A stretch of DNA of 38,537 bases from an uncultured Clostridia bacterium (lineage in GTDB: Bacteria > Bacillota > Clostridia > TANB77 > CAG-508): NCBI GenBank assembly GCA_944387395.1, contig CALXEU010000062.1:1-38537 (forward strand), read 5' to 3'. Positions 26,876-34,740 of this stretch are shown in pieces. The notes beneath the pieces are model-generated. The model was not told where the DNA came from and searched no databases. It saw only the letters and a list, made by a program, of their open reading frames with translations. Every line of letters begins with the position of its first letter. Within the stretch, counting starts at the first letter, position 1. The translations under genes were made by a program, and so were the position numbers.

Positions 26876-26904
26876 ATATTATCACTTAGGCTTTAATTAT
26901 GCAA
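26876..26904 (-). promoter_or_regulatory. Probable promoter of the Gld-like ABC operon
   Basis: TTGCAT (26899-26904), 17 bp, TAATAT (26876-26881) on the minus strand. Confidence 0.5.
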
Positions 26905-26974
26905 TATTTTTTTCTAAATTCACATAGATTTCACATTTGTCAAATATATTACAAATTAATTTAGTAACAAAGTA

Positions 26975-27003
26975 TTGATTTTGTTGAATTTCTTTGATAT
27001 TAT
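26975..27003 (+). promoter_or_regulatory. Possible promoter of yhbY
   Basis: TTGATT (26975-26980), 17 bp, TATTAT (26998-27003). The region is very AT-rich, so alternatives exist. Confidence 0.4.
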
Positions 27004-27075
27004 ATTATAAAGTTTTTAGTTTTATGTTAATTTTTTATTTTACATAAAATATATTTTATTTATATGGAGGTTTTT

Positions 27076-27363
27076 ATGACTAGCAAGCAACGTGCTTATA
27101 TAAGAGGTTTAGCAAATACTATAGATGCAATTTTTCAGGTTGGTAAGAATGGCGTTTCTGATAACTTGGTGACACAACTTTCTGATGCTTTAGAAGCTAG
27201 AGAAATAATTAAAATAAATGTTCTTGAAAATTCTGATTTTGATGTTAAAGAACTTGGTATTTTACTAGCAGATAAAACTAACTCAGAACTAATTCAGACT
27301 GTTGGAAATAAAATTACATTATTTAGACAGAAAAAGAAGAATTCAAAAATAGTTCTTCCTTAA
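27076..27363 (+). CDS. yhbY: YhbY family RNA-binding protein (CRM domain)
   Basis: 95 aa, one CRM domain. YhbY proteins associate with the large ribosomal subunit precursor. Visible family residues are SKQRAYIRGLAN near the start, then IFQVGKNGVSDN (the GKxG loop), ALEAREIIKINVL and the C-terminal basic RQKKKNSK. The frame has an ATG at 27064, but it overlaps the TGGAGG ribosome binding site, so the ATG at 27076 is the start. It has its own unit, with a terminator shared with the converging gene. Confidence 0.93.
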   Translation: MTSKQRAYIRGLANTIDAIFQVGKNGVSDNLVTQLSDALEAREIIKINVLENSDFDVKELGILLADKTNSELIQTVGNKITLFRQKKKNSKIVLP

Positions 27364-27422
27364 TATAATTCATAGAAGAATATGGTATTTTTTATTATTT
27401 AATATTCTGTAAGAACATAAAA

Positions 27423-27474
27423 AAGTAGAAATTGAAGTACACCCTATATAGAGGACGCTTCAATTTCTACTTTC
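27423..27474. terminator. Bidirectional terminator between yhbY and the PF06541 gene
   Basis: Perfect 16-bp arms at 27423-27438 and 27459-27474 with a 20-nt loop; CTTTTTT follows on the plus strand and TTTTATG on the minus strand. Confidence 0.85.
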
Positions 27475-27483
27475 TTTTTTAGT

Positions 27484-28242
27484 TTAATTTTTTTCAAACA
27501 CTTCACTTGCAAAAATAGGATTTCCAGTATTATCTAAAATTCTCATATCTGGGAACAATATTTTCATTCTTTCATTTGTAAAAAATCCATTTTCAAATTT
27601 TTGTATAATTGTATTATTTGTTATATAATTTTTTCCATTTAAGGTTTCTTTTGCTCTAATACTATACACAGCTAATCCCCATATATTTAATATGGTGTAA
27701 ATTATTAGTATAATACTCACTATTATATCTACTACAATTCTTGCTTTTCCCTTAATAAGATTTGCAATTTTATTAATAATTTTTGTTTGTATAATTACTA
27801 TTAATATACTTGATATACCCCAAATTATTGAATACAATAAACAAATTCTAGCATTCCAATTATATTTTATGTCTGCATAGTACCATAGTTTTATTCCTAA
27901 TATTGCTTCTAGTATAAAGCCAATTACGTATTGGTATACTGTTAATATAATTGCACCATATATAAATAGTTTTATTTTATTTTTGTTGTATTTCTCAAGT
28001 GCTAGTATTATAATTGCAGCTCCTAATCCATATATTATACATAAAGGTCCAAGAGTTATTAACTTTCTGCCTTCTATAAACTTTGAGATTATTAATCCTC
28101 CAATTATTTCTCCTATAAGTCCAATTACACTAAATATAATAACGCAAAACAAGTATTTATTAAAAATTATCCATTTTTCTTTGTTTCCTGTATTTTTTTC
28201 CTTAACTTTCTTCTCTTTTTTATCTATCTTTTTCTCTTTCAT
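27484..28242 (-). CDS. PF06541-type membrane protein (putative ABC transporter permease)
   Basis: 252 aa. A strongly basic N terminus of about 22 residues precedes about five or six hydrophobic helices. The pattern GLIGEIIGG, ITLGPLCIIYGLGA, LEAILGIKLWYYADIKYNWNARICL and SIIWG matches the PF06541 family, annotated as putative ABC transporter permease, whose function is unproven. No ATP-binding partner is adjacent. It converges on yhbY. Confidence 0.75.
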   Translation of the reverse strand: MKEKKIDKKEKKVKEKNTGNKEKWIIFNKYLFCVIIFSVIGLIGEIIGGLIISKFIEGRKLITLGPLCIIYGLGAAIIILALEKYNKNKIKLFIYGAIILTVYQYVIGFILEAILGIKLWYYADIKYNWNARICLLYSIIWGISSILIVIIQTKIINKIANLIKGKARIVVDIIVSIILIIYTILNIWGLAVYSIRAKETLNGKNYITNNTIIQKFENGFFTNERMKILFPDMRILDNTGNPIFASEVFEKN

Positions 28243-28423
28243 TTCTTTACATATTCCTTTCCTAAGGCATTAAATTAGTTTGAAGATAACCAAATTTTAA
28301 GTAAAGTTTAATAAATTTAGAATTATAATTATTTTCCAACCATACCTTTTCCTTCTTTTGTTCATAAATTATATGTGTTTTTTATAATAAATACAATATT
28401 TTTTTAATATTTTTCAAATTTTG

Positions 28424-28452
28424 TTGACAAATTCAAATTTTGGCATTATAAT
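28424..28452 (+). promoter_or_regulatory. Consensus promoter of tRNA-Arg
   Basis: TTGACA (28424-28429), 17 bp, TATAAT (28447-28452), a perfect sigma-A promoter. Confidence 0.9.
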
Positions 28453-28470
28453 AAATATTGCATTTGAGAT

Positions 28471-28547
28471 GGGCCAATAGCTCAGTTGGATAGAGCACAC
28501 GCCTTCTAAGCGTGGGGTCGGGGGTTCGAATCCCTCTTGACCCACCA
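28471..28547 (+). tRNA. tRNA-Arg (UCU)
   Basis: 77 nt with encoded CCA. Anticodon stem CACGC/GCGTG and loop CTTCTAA give anticodon UCU, reading AGA and AGG, the dominant Arg codons here. D, anticodon and T arms fold normally. The acceptor arms GGGCCAA and TTGACCC leave one C4-A69 mismatch, unusual for an elongator tRNA. It has its own promoter and terminator. Confidence 0.95.
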
Positions 28548-28553
28548 AATTAT

Positions 28554-28593
28554 AATAACTTATAAACTTTAATCGGTTTATAAGTTATTTTTT
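28554..28593. terminator. Terminator of tRNA-Arg, shared with the converging HAD gene
   Basis: Perfect 14-bp arms AATAACTTATAAAC (28554-28567) and GTTTATAAGTTATT (28576-28589) with an 8-nt loop, then TTTT on the plus strand. Confidence 0.85.
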
Positions 28594-28596
28594 ATA

Positions 28597-29091
28597 TTAA
28601 ACCAGTATAGAAGAAACATGAAATACCTCTCCTCTATCTTGCAAATTTTTCTTTGTTGTTTTTAATATCTTATGGTCATCATCCAATAAGATTTCATAAT
28701 CATATTCATTCATTTTTTTCTCTATCTGTATATATTTTATATAATCTCTATTTTCTGAATTATATTCTCCCTCTTCTTTATTAAGAATAATCCAGTTATT
28801 TGGTTTTATAAAGCTAACATATTTTCTTAGCCACTCTTTTTTCTCTTCTTTTATTTTAGAGTTTTTTGATAGTGATAAAATATATAAATCAATATTTTCA
28901 ATATTATTTATTTCTTTTAAAATTTCAATTATGGGTAATACTGGTTTTTCATTTAATAAACTTTCATGTGCTTTTATCAATTTTTCTTCGTCTCCAAATA
29001 TTCTGTATTCAACTATTGTCCCATCCATATCAACAAATATTGCAACTTTTTTATTATTTTTACTTATTTCTTTTATTTTATCTATAAACAT
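28597..29091 (-). CDS. HAD superfamily hydrolase, 5'-nucleotidase-like
   Basis: 164 aa. The HAD catalytic motif VDMDGT is near residues 20-25, with both Asp nucleophile and acid/base present. ILSLSK fits motif II, and LLDDDHKIL near the C terminus fits the Mg-binding motif IV. The short length and layout resemble 5'(3')-deoxyribonucleotidase-type phosphatases, but the substrate cannot be read from sequence. It lies 61 bp downstream of a P-loop kinase on the same strand. A kinase-phosphatase pair acting on nucleotides is an attractive inference. The ATG follows AAGGAG. Confidence 0.75.
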   Translation of the reverse strand: MFIDKIKEISKNNKKVAIFVDMDGTIVEYRIFGDEEKLIKAHESLLNEKPVLPIIEILKEINNIENIDLYILSLSKNSKIKEEKKEWLRKYVSFIKPNNWIILNKEEGEYNSENRDYIKYIQIEKKMNEYDYEILLDDDHKILKTTKKNLQDRGEVFHVSSILV

Positions 29092-29119
29092 ATTTCTACT
29101 CCTTACTTATATAAATTTT

Positions 29120-29145
29120 TGTGCAGAAATATATATTTCTGCACA
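29120..29145. repeat. 26-bp perfect palindrome between kinase and HAD genes
   Basis: Arms TGTGCAGAAATAT and ATATTTCTGCACA abut with no spacer. It is too GC-structured to be composition noise here, and no T tract follows on the minus strand, so it is an intercistronic hairpin or a dimer-binding operator rather than a clear terminator. Confidence 0.6.
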
Positions 29146-29152
29146 TTGTTAT

Positions 29153-29731
29153 CTATGGTAAATTCTCTAAAATGATTTTAAATATTCTATCATTCATTTC
29201 ATACACATCTAATTCTCCTGTTTCTATAATTGTTTTTCTACAATTAACCTCATTATAATATCTAATGAAAAGTTCATTATAGTTTCTTATATAGCTTTCG
29301 TTCACTAGATGTCCAGCTCCGCCTCTTCGTTTTATTGCTGTTTCAGGCGAAACAGTCAATGCTATTAAGAAATTTGGCGATAATTCATCAATAAATTGTT
29401 CTCTAAATTTCTTATACTGTTCCTCCGAAATAGTTTTTTCCCACAAAAATTTTTTTCCATAAAAATTACTGTCTATCAAGCCTCTATCAATTAATATGAT
29501 ATCAGCATCAATATAACTCGCCCGTAGTATTTCTGCAATTGTCTGATAGTGCATCCATAAATTTGCATTCCAAGTACCCTTTGGAATTTCTTGCGGTAAT
29601 TTTTCTGCTGATTCTTGCAAAACATATACTTTGTATCCAATAGCAACAAGTTTATTAGATACATTTTTAATCGTCGTGGTTTTTCCTGCCTCTGGTGTCC
29701 CCGTAAATTCTACCATAAATGGTTTCCGCAT
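29153..29731 (-). CDS. P-loop nucleoside/nucleotide kinase-like protein
   Basis: 192 aa. The Walker A motif GTPEAGKTT is near residues 11-19, followed by ESAEKLP. DIILIDRGLIDSNFY is the Walker B/DR[GS] region seen in deoxynucleoside and thymidylate kinases, and KRRGGAGHL resembles a LID segment. The phosphate acceptor is unknown. The start ATG at 29731 has AGGGAGGG 8 nt upstream. Codon 2 and codon 70 are CGG, the only in-frame CGG codons found outside the three frameshift sites. Here a +1 shift would destroy the protein, so this gene is read straight through. It looks accessory. Confidence 0.75.
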   Translation of the reverse strand: MRKPFMVEFTGTPEAGKTTTIKNVSNKLVAIGYKVYVLQESAEKLPQEIPKGTWNANLWMHYQTIAEILRASYIDADIILIDRGLIDSNFYGKKFLWEKTISEEQYKKFREQFIDELSPNFLIALTVSPETAIKRRGGAGHLVNESYIRNYNELFIRYYNEVNCRKTIIETGELDVYEMNDRIFKIILENLP

Positions 29732-29761
29732 AATTATGCCCTCCCTTTTATATTTTTTTAC

Positions 29762-29790
29762 ATTATACTTTATACATTTAAAATTTTCAA
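29762..29790 (-). promoter_or_regulatory. Sigma-A promoter of the kinase-HAD pair
   Basis: TTGAAA (29785-29790), 17 bp, TATAAT (29762-29767) on the minus strand. Confidence 0.75.
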
Positions 29791-29929
29791 TAAAATTATG
29801 ATATTAATTTTATAAAATGAATATGTTTTTGAAATTATTTATATTTTATTGATTGATTTTTTGTTTCTTACTTTTCTTTTTCTCCTACTATGCATCTTTA
29901 TCGAAAATGTTAGAATCACTATTAAGCAG

Positions 29930-29958
29930 TTGTAATTTTATGTAAATTATGTTATAAT
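29930..29958 (+). promoter_or_regulatory. Sigma-A promoter of the unrecognised 119-aa gene
   Basis: TTGTAA (29930-29935), 17 bp, TATAAT (29953-29958). It gives a leader of about 70 nt. Between this promoter and the divergent kinase promoter (29791-29929) I see nothing else. Confidence 0.7.
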
Positions 29959-29969
29959 AATGATGTAGG

Positions 29970-29989
29970 AATCTTTGTTTTCAAAGATT
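29970..29989 (+). promoter_or_regulatory. Leader hairpin upstream of the 119-aa gene
   Basis: AATCTTTG (29970-29977), loop TTTT, CAAAGATT (29982-29989), followed by TTAAC. It lies just after the predicted transcription start and could stabilise the mRNA or attenuate it. Confidence 0.4.
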
Positions 29990-30035
29990 TTAACAATTTG
30001 AAGAATATCCACCACACAATGAGTAGGAGGAAAAA

Positions 30036-30395
30036 ATGACTACTTACGAAATGTTTAACCGTTTGGTCCAAGATGCTCAGGATATTAGCGAGATTATCTC
30101 CGAACTAATTAATCAAGGGTTCAGCAACAGTGATGTCTTGTTGCTGAAAGAGTATCTTGATAAGACACACATCGAGGGGAATGTATTAGTTTTACCTTTA
30201 CCTTTCACGAAAATTTCTACTACAGACTCTAGGGAAAAAGTCATAATCTACGGGTTCGAGTACGTATGCAACATAAGATTTATTGCCTTCCAAGTATATA
30301 GCGCGAGAAGTAACAGGTTAACTGCGGATATTTTTTCTAAAGCAAGCAAATTGTGCGAAGCTTTTAAAAAATTCTCTTTGGAAGGGGATGAATAA
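30036..30395 (+). CDS. Unrecognised small protein, 119 aa, atypical base composition
   Basis: I do not recognise a family. No signal peptide or membrane helix is visible. The N-terminal half looks helical (MFNRLVQDAQDISEIISELI) and the C-terminal half mixed (REKVIIYGFEYVCNIRF, then SKASKLCEAFKKF). The ATG follows AGGAGG at a 5-nt spacing, so it is clearly set up for translation. Base composition is about 40% GC against about 28% for the neighbours, and codons such as ATC, GAG, TTG, CTG and ACG are enriched. It has its own promoter, leader hairpin and GC-rich terminator-like hairpin. All this suggests recent acquisition. Confidence 0.7.
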   Translation: MTTYEMFNRLVQDAQDISEIISELINQGFSNSDVLLLKEYLDKTHIEGNVLVLPLPFTKISTTDSREKVIIYGFEYVCNIRFIAFQVYSARSNRLTADIFSKASKLCEAFKKFSLEGDE

Positions 30396-30406
30396 GTAGA
30401 TTCATT

Positions 30407-30454
30407 TAACACCCAGGCAGATGGTTAGCATTGCTAGCTGTCTGCCTGGGTGTT
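30407..30454 (+). terminator. GC-rich hairpin after the 119-aa gene
   Basis: A 14-bp stem built on ACACCCAGGCAGA and TCTGCCTGGGTGT, with an inner TTAGC/GCTAG pairing. It is the most GC-rich hairpin in the window. The T tract is weak (TTCTTAG). It lies between converging genes. Confidence 0.7.
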
Positions 30455-30522
30455 CTTAGTATAAAACATTTTTTATATACACTTAGTAAAATACTCTATT
30501 AAATCTATAACGAATAAAAAAA

Positions 30523-32262
30523 TTAATAATTATATTTTTCTTGTTTATGATATTCTGTATGCAAGTATTTATGTGCTATTTTACTTCCAGGCTCTCCAAA
30601 AAATTCTTTATAAATACTCTTTACAGTGGGATTTTCATGTGATTTTCTAATTACACTTTTCTCATCTATTGAATATAAAGCATTTGCTCTTAAAGCTCTT
30701 ACATCTACTGTACTTCTTGTCTTTGAATTCTTAATTGGTTGACCTCCACCCATTACACATCCGCCAGGGCATGCCATTATTTCTACAAAATCGTAATCTG
30801 CTTTTCCATTTTTTATTTCTTCCATTATTTTTCTTGCATTTTTTAGTCCTGATGCTACAACTATTTTTATTTCTTTCCCCCCAATAGTAACTTGAGACTT
30901 TTTTATTCCTGCACCTCCACGAACTTCTTCATACTCAAACTGACCAAGGTCTTTTCCTTCAAGTGTATCTGCTGCAGTTCTTAAAGCTGCTTCCATAACT
31001 CCTCCAGTTGTTCCAAATATAGCTCCAGCTCCAGAAGCCTCTCCCATTGGATTATCAAACACAGAATCCTCTAAAGATAAATATTCTATATTTGCTTGTT
31101 TTATCATTCTAGAAAGTTCTCGTGTCGTAATTACTGCATCTACATTACGAAGTCCATCTTCCTCCATTTCTGGACGTGTACATTCATATTTTTTTGCAAC
31201 ACAAGGCATTACAGATACTGTGAATATTTTTGATGGATCCACTCCAATTTTCTTAGCATAATATGATTTTATTATTGCTCCAAACATTTGATGTGGTGAT
31301 TTGCAACTAGATAGATGATTTAGTTGTTCTGGATAGTTTTTTTCTGCAAATCTTACCCATGCTGGACAACAAGACGTAATCATTGGAAGTATTCCACCAT
31401 TTTGCACTCTATCTATGAATTCATTTGCCTCTTCCATTATTGTAAAATCAGCTCCTGTGTTTGTGTCAAATACTTTGTCAAATCCTAATTTCTTTAACGC
31501 AGTAACCATCTTCCCAACCGTATTTTCTCCAATTGGCATGCCAAATTCTTCTCCTAATGCTACTCTAACTGCAGGTGCTGTTTGAACAACTGTATATATA
31601 TCTGGATCTTTTAGTTTTCTCCAAACCTTGTTTGTATCATCCTTTTCATGTAATGCTCCTGTTGGACAAGCCTCTATACATTGTCCGCAATATGTACAAT
31701 CAACGTCCTCTAGACTATTATCTCCTGCAGTAGATATACATGATTCAAAACCTCTATTTATGCAATCAATAGCTCCTATATTTTGTATATTTTTGCAGGC
31801 ACCTATACATCTTCTACATAAAACACATTTGTTAAAATCTCTTACAATTGCTGGTGATTTATCATCAATTTTATGTTTTGTTCTTTCTCCTTCATATTCT
31901 ATATTTAAAATATTAAACTTAATTGCTAGAGCTTGAAGTTCACAATTACCATTTCTTGTACAAGTCAGACAATCTTTTGAATGGTTAGAAATTATTAAAT
32001 CTAATACCATTTTTCTTGCTTCTAATACAGCTGGTGTATGTGTATGTACAACCATTCCTTCTTCAACTTTTTGTATGCAGGAAGTTGCAAAGCCTTTTCT
32101 ACCCTCTACTTCAACAATGCACATTCTGCAATCACCAATTTGATTAATTTCTTTTAAATAACATAAAGTCGGAATATCAATGTTATTTTGTCTAGCAGCT
32201 TCTAATATTGTAACTCCTTCTTCAACACTTATTTCTTTATCATCAATTTTAAGATTAACCAT
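30523..32262 (-). CDS. hydA: [FeFe] hydrogenase catalytic subunit (HydA of trimeric NAD-linked enzyme)
   Basis: 579 aa. Produces or consumes H2 at the H-cluster; in HydABC complexes this is coupled to NADH and usually ferredoxin. Domains in order: a plant-type [2Fe-2S] domain (CYLKEINQIGDCRMC), a His-Cys cluster (HSKDCLTCTRNGNC), two [4Fe-4S] motifs (CVLCRRCIGACK, CTYCGQCIEACP), then the H-cluster signatures TSCCPAWV, MPCVAKKYEC and MACPGGCVMGGGQP, and a small-subunit C terminus (YKEFFGEPGSKIAHKYLHT). The ATG at 32271 overlaps the ribosome binding site AAGGA, so I use the ATG at 32262. Last gene of hydC-hydB-hydA. No maturase genes (hydE, hydF, hydG) are in the window. Confidence 0.97.
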   Translation of the reverse strand: MVNLKIDDKEISVEEGVTILEAARQNNIDIPTLCYLKEINQIGDCRMCIVEVEGRKGFATSCIQKVEEGMVVHTHTPAVLEARKMVLDLIISNHSKDCLTCTRNGNCELQALAIKFNILNIEYEGERTKHKIDDKSPAIVRDFNKCVLCRRCIGACKNIQNIGAIDCINRGFESCISTAGDNSLEDVDCTYCGQCIEACPTGALHEKDDTNKVWRKLKDPDIYTVVQTAPAVRVALGEEFGMPIGENTVGKMVTALKKLGFDKVFDTNTGADFTIMEEANEFIDRVQNGGILPMITSCCPAWVRFAEKNYPEQLNHLSSCKSPHQMFGAIIKSYYAKKIGVDPSKIFTVSVMPCVAKKYECTRPEMEEDGLRNVDAVITTRELSRMIKQANIEYLSLEDSVFDNPMGEASGAGAIFGTTGGVMEAALRTAADTLEGKDLGQFEYEEVRGGAGIKKSQVTIGGKEIKIVVASGLKNARKIMEEIKNGKADYDFVEIMACPGGCVMGGGQPIKNSKTRSTVDVRALRANALYSIDEKSVIRKSHENPTVKSIYKEFFGEPGSKIAHKYLHTEYHKQEKYNY

Positions 32263-32277
32263 TTTCACCATTCCTTT

Positions 32278-34146
32278 CTACGCTTTCGCACCAATTGCCT
32301 TGAATGGACATTTTTGCATACAGCTTCTACATTTTATACATTTAGATTGATCAATTGTATGTACTTTTCCAGGTTCTCCAGACACTGCGCCTACTGGGCA
32401 AACCCTCTTACATATATCACATCCTTTACATTTTTCTGAATCTATCATTATTTTCGCAAGAGCTTTACATTCCATAGATTCACATTCATGTGCAACAACA
32501 TGCGCTCTATATTCTTCTCTAAAATATTTCATCGTACTAATTACAGGATTAGGCGCTGTTTGACCAAGTCCACATATTGCTGATTTTTTTATATTATACG
32601 CTAGTCTTTCTAGTTTATATAAATCTTCCTCCGTTCCATTTCCATCGCATATTCTTTCAAGAATTTCTAGCATTCTTTTTGTTCCAATTCTACAAGGAGT
32701 ACACTTTCCACAGCTTTCACTTACTGTAAAATCCAAATAAAATCTTGCAATATTTACCATACATTTAGTATCGTCCATTACAATAAGTCCACCAGAACCC
32801 ATCATAGAACCAATTTGAGCTAGACTTTCGTAGTCAATTTTTGTATCTAAGTGTTCACTTGGAATACATCCTCCAGATGGTCCTCCTGTTTGAGCCGCTT
32901 TAAATTCTCGTCCGTTTGGAATTCCTCCACCTATATCATAAATAATTTCTCTTAATGTTGTACCCATTGGAACTTCAACAAGACCTACATTGTTAACATT
33001 TCCTCCTAGTGCAAATACCTTCGTTCCCTTAGAAGTTTCTGTTCCAATTGAAGAGTACCATTCTGCACCATTTAATATTATTCTTGTTACATTTGCAAAT
33101 GTTTCAACATTATTTATTAATGTTGGCTTGTTCCATAATCCTACTTTTGCAGGATATGGTGGCTTAACTCTTGGTTGACCACGCTTGCCTTCTACGGATT
33201 CTATTAGAGCTGTTTCTTCTCCACAGACAAAAGCTCCTGCACCTAATCTTATTTCAACATCAAAGCTAAAATCTGTTCCAAAAATATTTTTTCCAAGTAA
33301 ACCATATTCTCTTTCTTGTTTTATAGCAGTTTGTAATCTTTGAACAGCTATTGGATATTCTGCCCTTACGTAAATATAACCTTGGTTTGCACCAATTGCG
33401 TATCCTGCTATTGCCATAGCCTCTATTACAGAATGTGGATCTCCCTCTAAAATACTTCTATCCATAAATGCTCCTGGGTCACCCTCATCTGCATTGCAAA
33501 TTACATACTTTTGAGGTCCTTCTTCTGCCTTTACAAAACTCCATTTTTTACCTGTTGAAAATCCTGCTCCTCCACGCCCTCTTAGGCCAGACTTTGTAAT
33601 TAAATCTATAACCTCATCTTGTGACATAGTTGTAATTACTTTTTCTAAAGCTCTAAATCCATCAAATGCTATATATTCATCAATATCTTCTGGATTAATA
33701 ACACCACAGTTTTTAAGTGCTATACGCATTTGCTTTTTATAAAATGGTAATTCATCTAATTTATTTACTACAGTTCCATCTATATCTTTGCAAAGTAACC
33801 TTTCCACAATTTTTCCACCAATTATGTGAGAGTCTATAATCTCTTCACAGTCTTCTGGCTTAACCATAGAATAAAAAGTATCTTCCGGTCTTATTATTAC
33901 AATTGGTCCTTTTGAACATAAACCGAAACATCCTGTCATTATAACTCTAACATTTTCAATATGCTTTTCTTCTATTAATTTTCTGAATCTTTCTAAAATT
34001 TCTGGCGACTTTGAAGATGTGCACCCTGTACCATGACATACTAGAATATGTTTTTCCCTTGTATCTGCATTTGTATTAACACGCAAATCTAACTCTGCTC
34101 TCTTTTTATTACGAATATCTTCTATTTCTTTAATCGTCTTTCCCAT
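32278..34146 (-). CDS. hydB: NADH-oxidising flavoprotein subunit of the hydrogenase (NuoF-like HydB)
   Basis: 622 aa. An N-terminal thioredoxin-like [2Fe-2S] domain (CHGTGCTSS and MTGCFGLCSKGP) leads into a NuoF-type FMN/NAD domain with GRGGAGFSTGKKW and GEETALIESVEGKRGQPR. SCGKCTPCRIGTKRM binds a [4Fe-4S] cluster, and two C-terminal ferredoxin motifs (CKGCDICKRVCP, CIKCRSCMQKCP) complete it. This is the HydB layout of electron-bifurcating hydrogenases. It lies 15 bp before hydA and 33 bp after hydC. The ATG follows AAGGAG. Whether the complex bifurcates with ferredoxin is inferred from architecture only. Confidence 0.97.
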   Translation of the reverse strand: MGKTIKEIEDIRNKKRAELDLRVNTNADTREKHILVCHGTGCTSSKSPEILERFRKLIEEKHIENVRVIMTGCFGLCSKGPIVIIRPEDTFYSMVKPEDCEEIIDSHIIGGKIVERLLCKDIDGTVVNKLDELPFYKKQMRIALKNCGVINPEDIDEYIAFDGFRALEKVITTMSQDEVIDLITKSGLRGRGGAGFSTGKKWSFVKAEEGPQKYVICNADEGDPGAFMDRSILEGDPHSVIEAMAIAGYAIGANQGYIYVRAEYPIAVQRLQTAIKQEREYGLLGKNIFGTDFSFDVEIRLGAGAFVCGEETALIESVEGKRGQPRVKPPYPAKVGLWNKPTLINNVETFANVTRIILNGAEWYSSIGTETSKGTKVFALGGNVNNVGLVEVPMGTTLREIIYDIGGGIPNGREFKAAQTGGPSGGCIPSEHLDTKIDYESLAQIGSMMGSGGLIVMDDTKCMVNIARFYLDFTVSESCGKCTPCRIGTKRMLEILERICDGNGTEEDLYKLERLAYNIKKSAICGLGQTAPNPVISTMKYFREEYRAHVVAHECESMECKALAKIMIDSEKCKGCDICKRVCPVGAVSGEPGKVHTIDQSKCIKCRSCMQKCPFKAIGAKA

Positions 34147-34179
34147 GCTTTAATCATCTCCTTCTCTTTATTTGTTAAT

Positions 34180-34677
34180 TTATTTTGACATATACATATC
34201 TAAAATTTCATCCAATTTTTTTACAGTTGCTTTTCCATATACTTCATCGTTAACTGTAAATACAGGAGCGAGTCCACAAGCACCAACACATCTTGTTGTA
34301 TCTAGAGAAAACTTTCCATCTTTAGTCGTCTGTCCTTCCTCTATTCCTAATTTTGCCTTTGCTCTTTCTAATAATTCTCTTGAACCTTTTACAAAACATG
34401 CAGTTCCAAGACATATAGAAACATTATATTTTCCCTTTGGAACTAAAGTAAATCTTGAATAAAATGTAATAACTCCATATACTTCGGCAAGTGCAATATG
34501 TAAATAATTTGAGATTTCAAGCTGTGCAACTTTTGGTATATATCCATATTTTACTTGTACCTCATTTAATATTGGAATAAGGTTTTCTTTGGTTTCTGTG
34601 TATTGATTTAAAATTTCGTTTACTTCTTTTTTTACCTTCTCATCTACACAATTTGTGCATTTTTCACTTTCTTCCAT
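34180..34677 (-). CDS. hydC: NuoE-like [2Fe-2S] subunit of the hydrogenase (HydC)
   Basis: 165 aa. A thioredoxin-like [2Fe-2S] protein that relays electrons with HydB. Cluster cysteines are in CLGTACFVKG and RCVGACGLAP, the NuoE spacing. The helical N-terminal part includes LIPILNEVQVKYGYIP. A short extra CTNC motif near the start is unusual for NuoE and could bind metal. An upstream ATG at 34695 overlaps AAAGGAG, so the ATG at 34677 is the start. First gene of the operon, directly after the promoter. Confidence 0.95.
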   Translation of the reverse strand: MEESEKCTNCVDEKVKKEVNEILNQYTETKENLIPILNEVQVKYGYIPKVAQLEISNYLHIALAEVYGVITFYSRFTLVPKGKYNVSICLGTACFVKGSRELLERAKAKLGIEEGQTTKDGKFSLDTTRCVGACGLAPVFTVNDEVYGKATVKKLDEILDMYMSK

Positions 34678-34740
34678 TTCATGTTCTCCTTTCATTTTAT
34701 ATTAATTTCTCATTATTTTGTCCATTTGTGGTTAAAGTTG

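Noticed and set aside
4374-27424. Shared AGAACATAAAAAAG word at two terminators (about 4374 and 27413)
   Set aside because: A 14-bp match in A-rich sequence next to A-starting terminator stems; expected by chance, not a mobile repeat.
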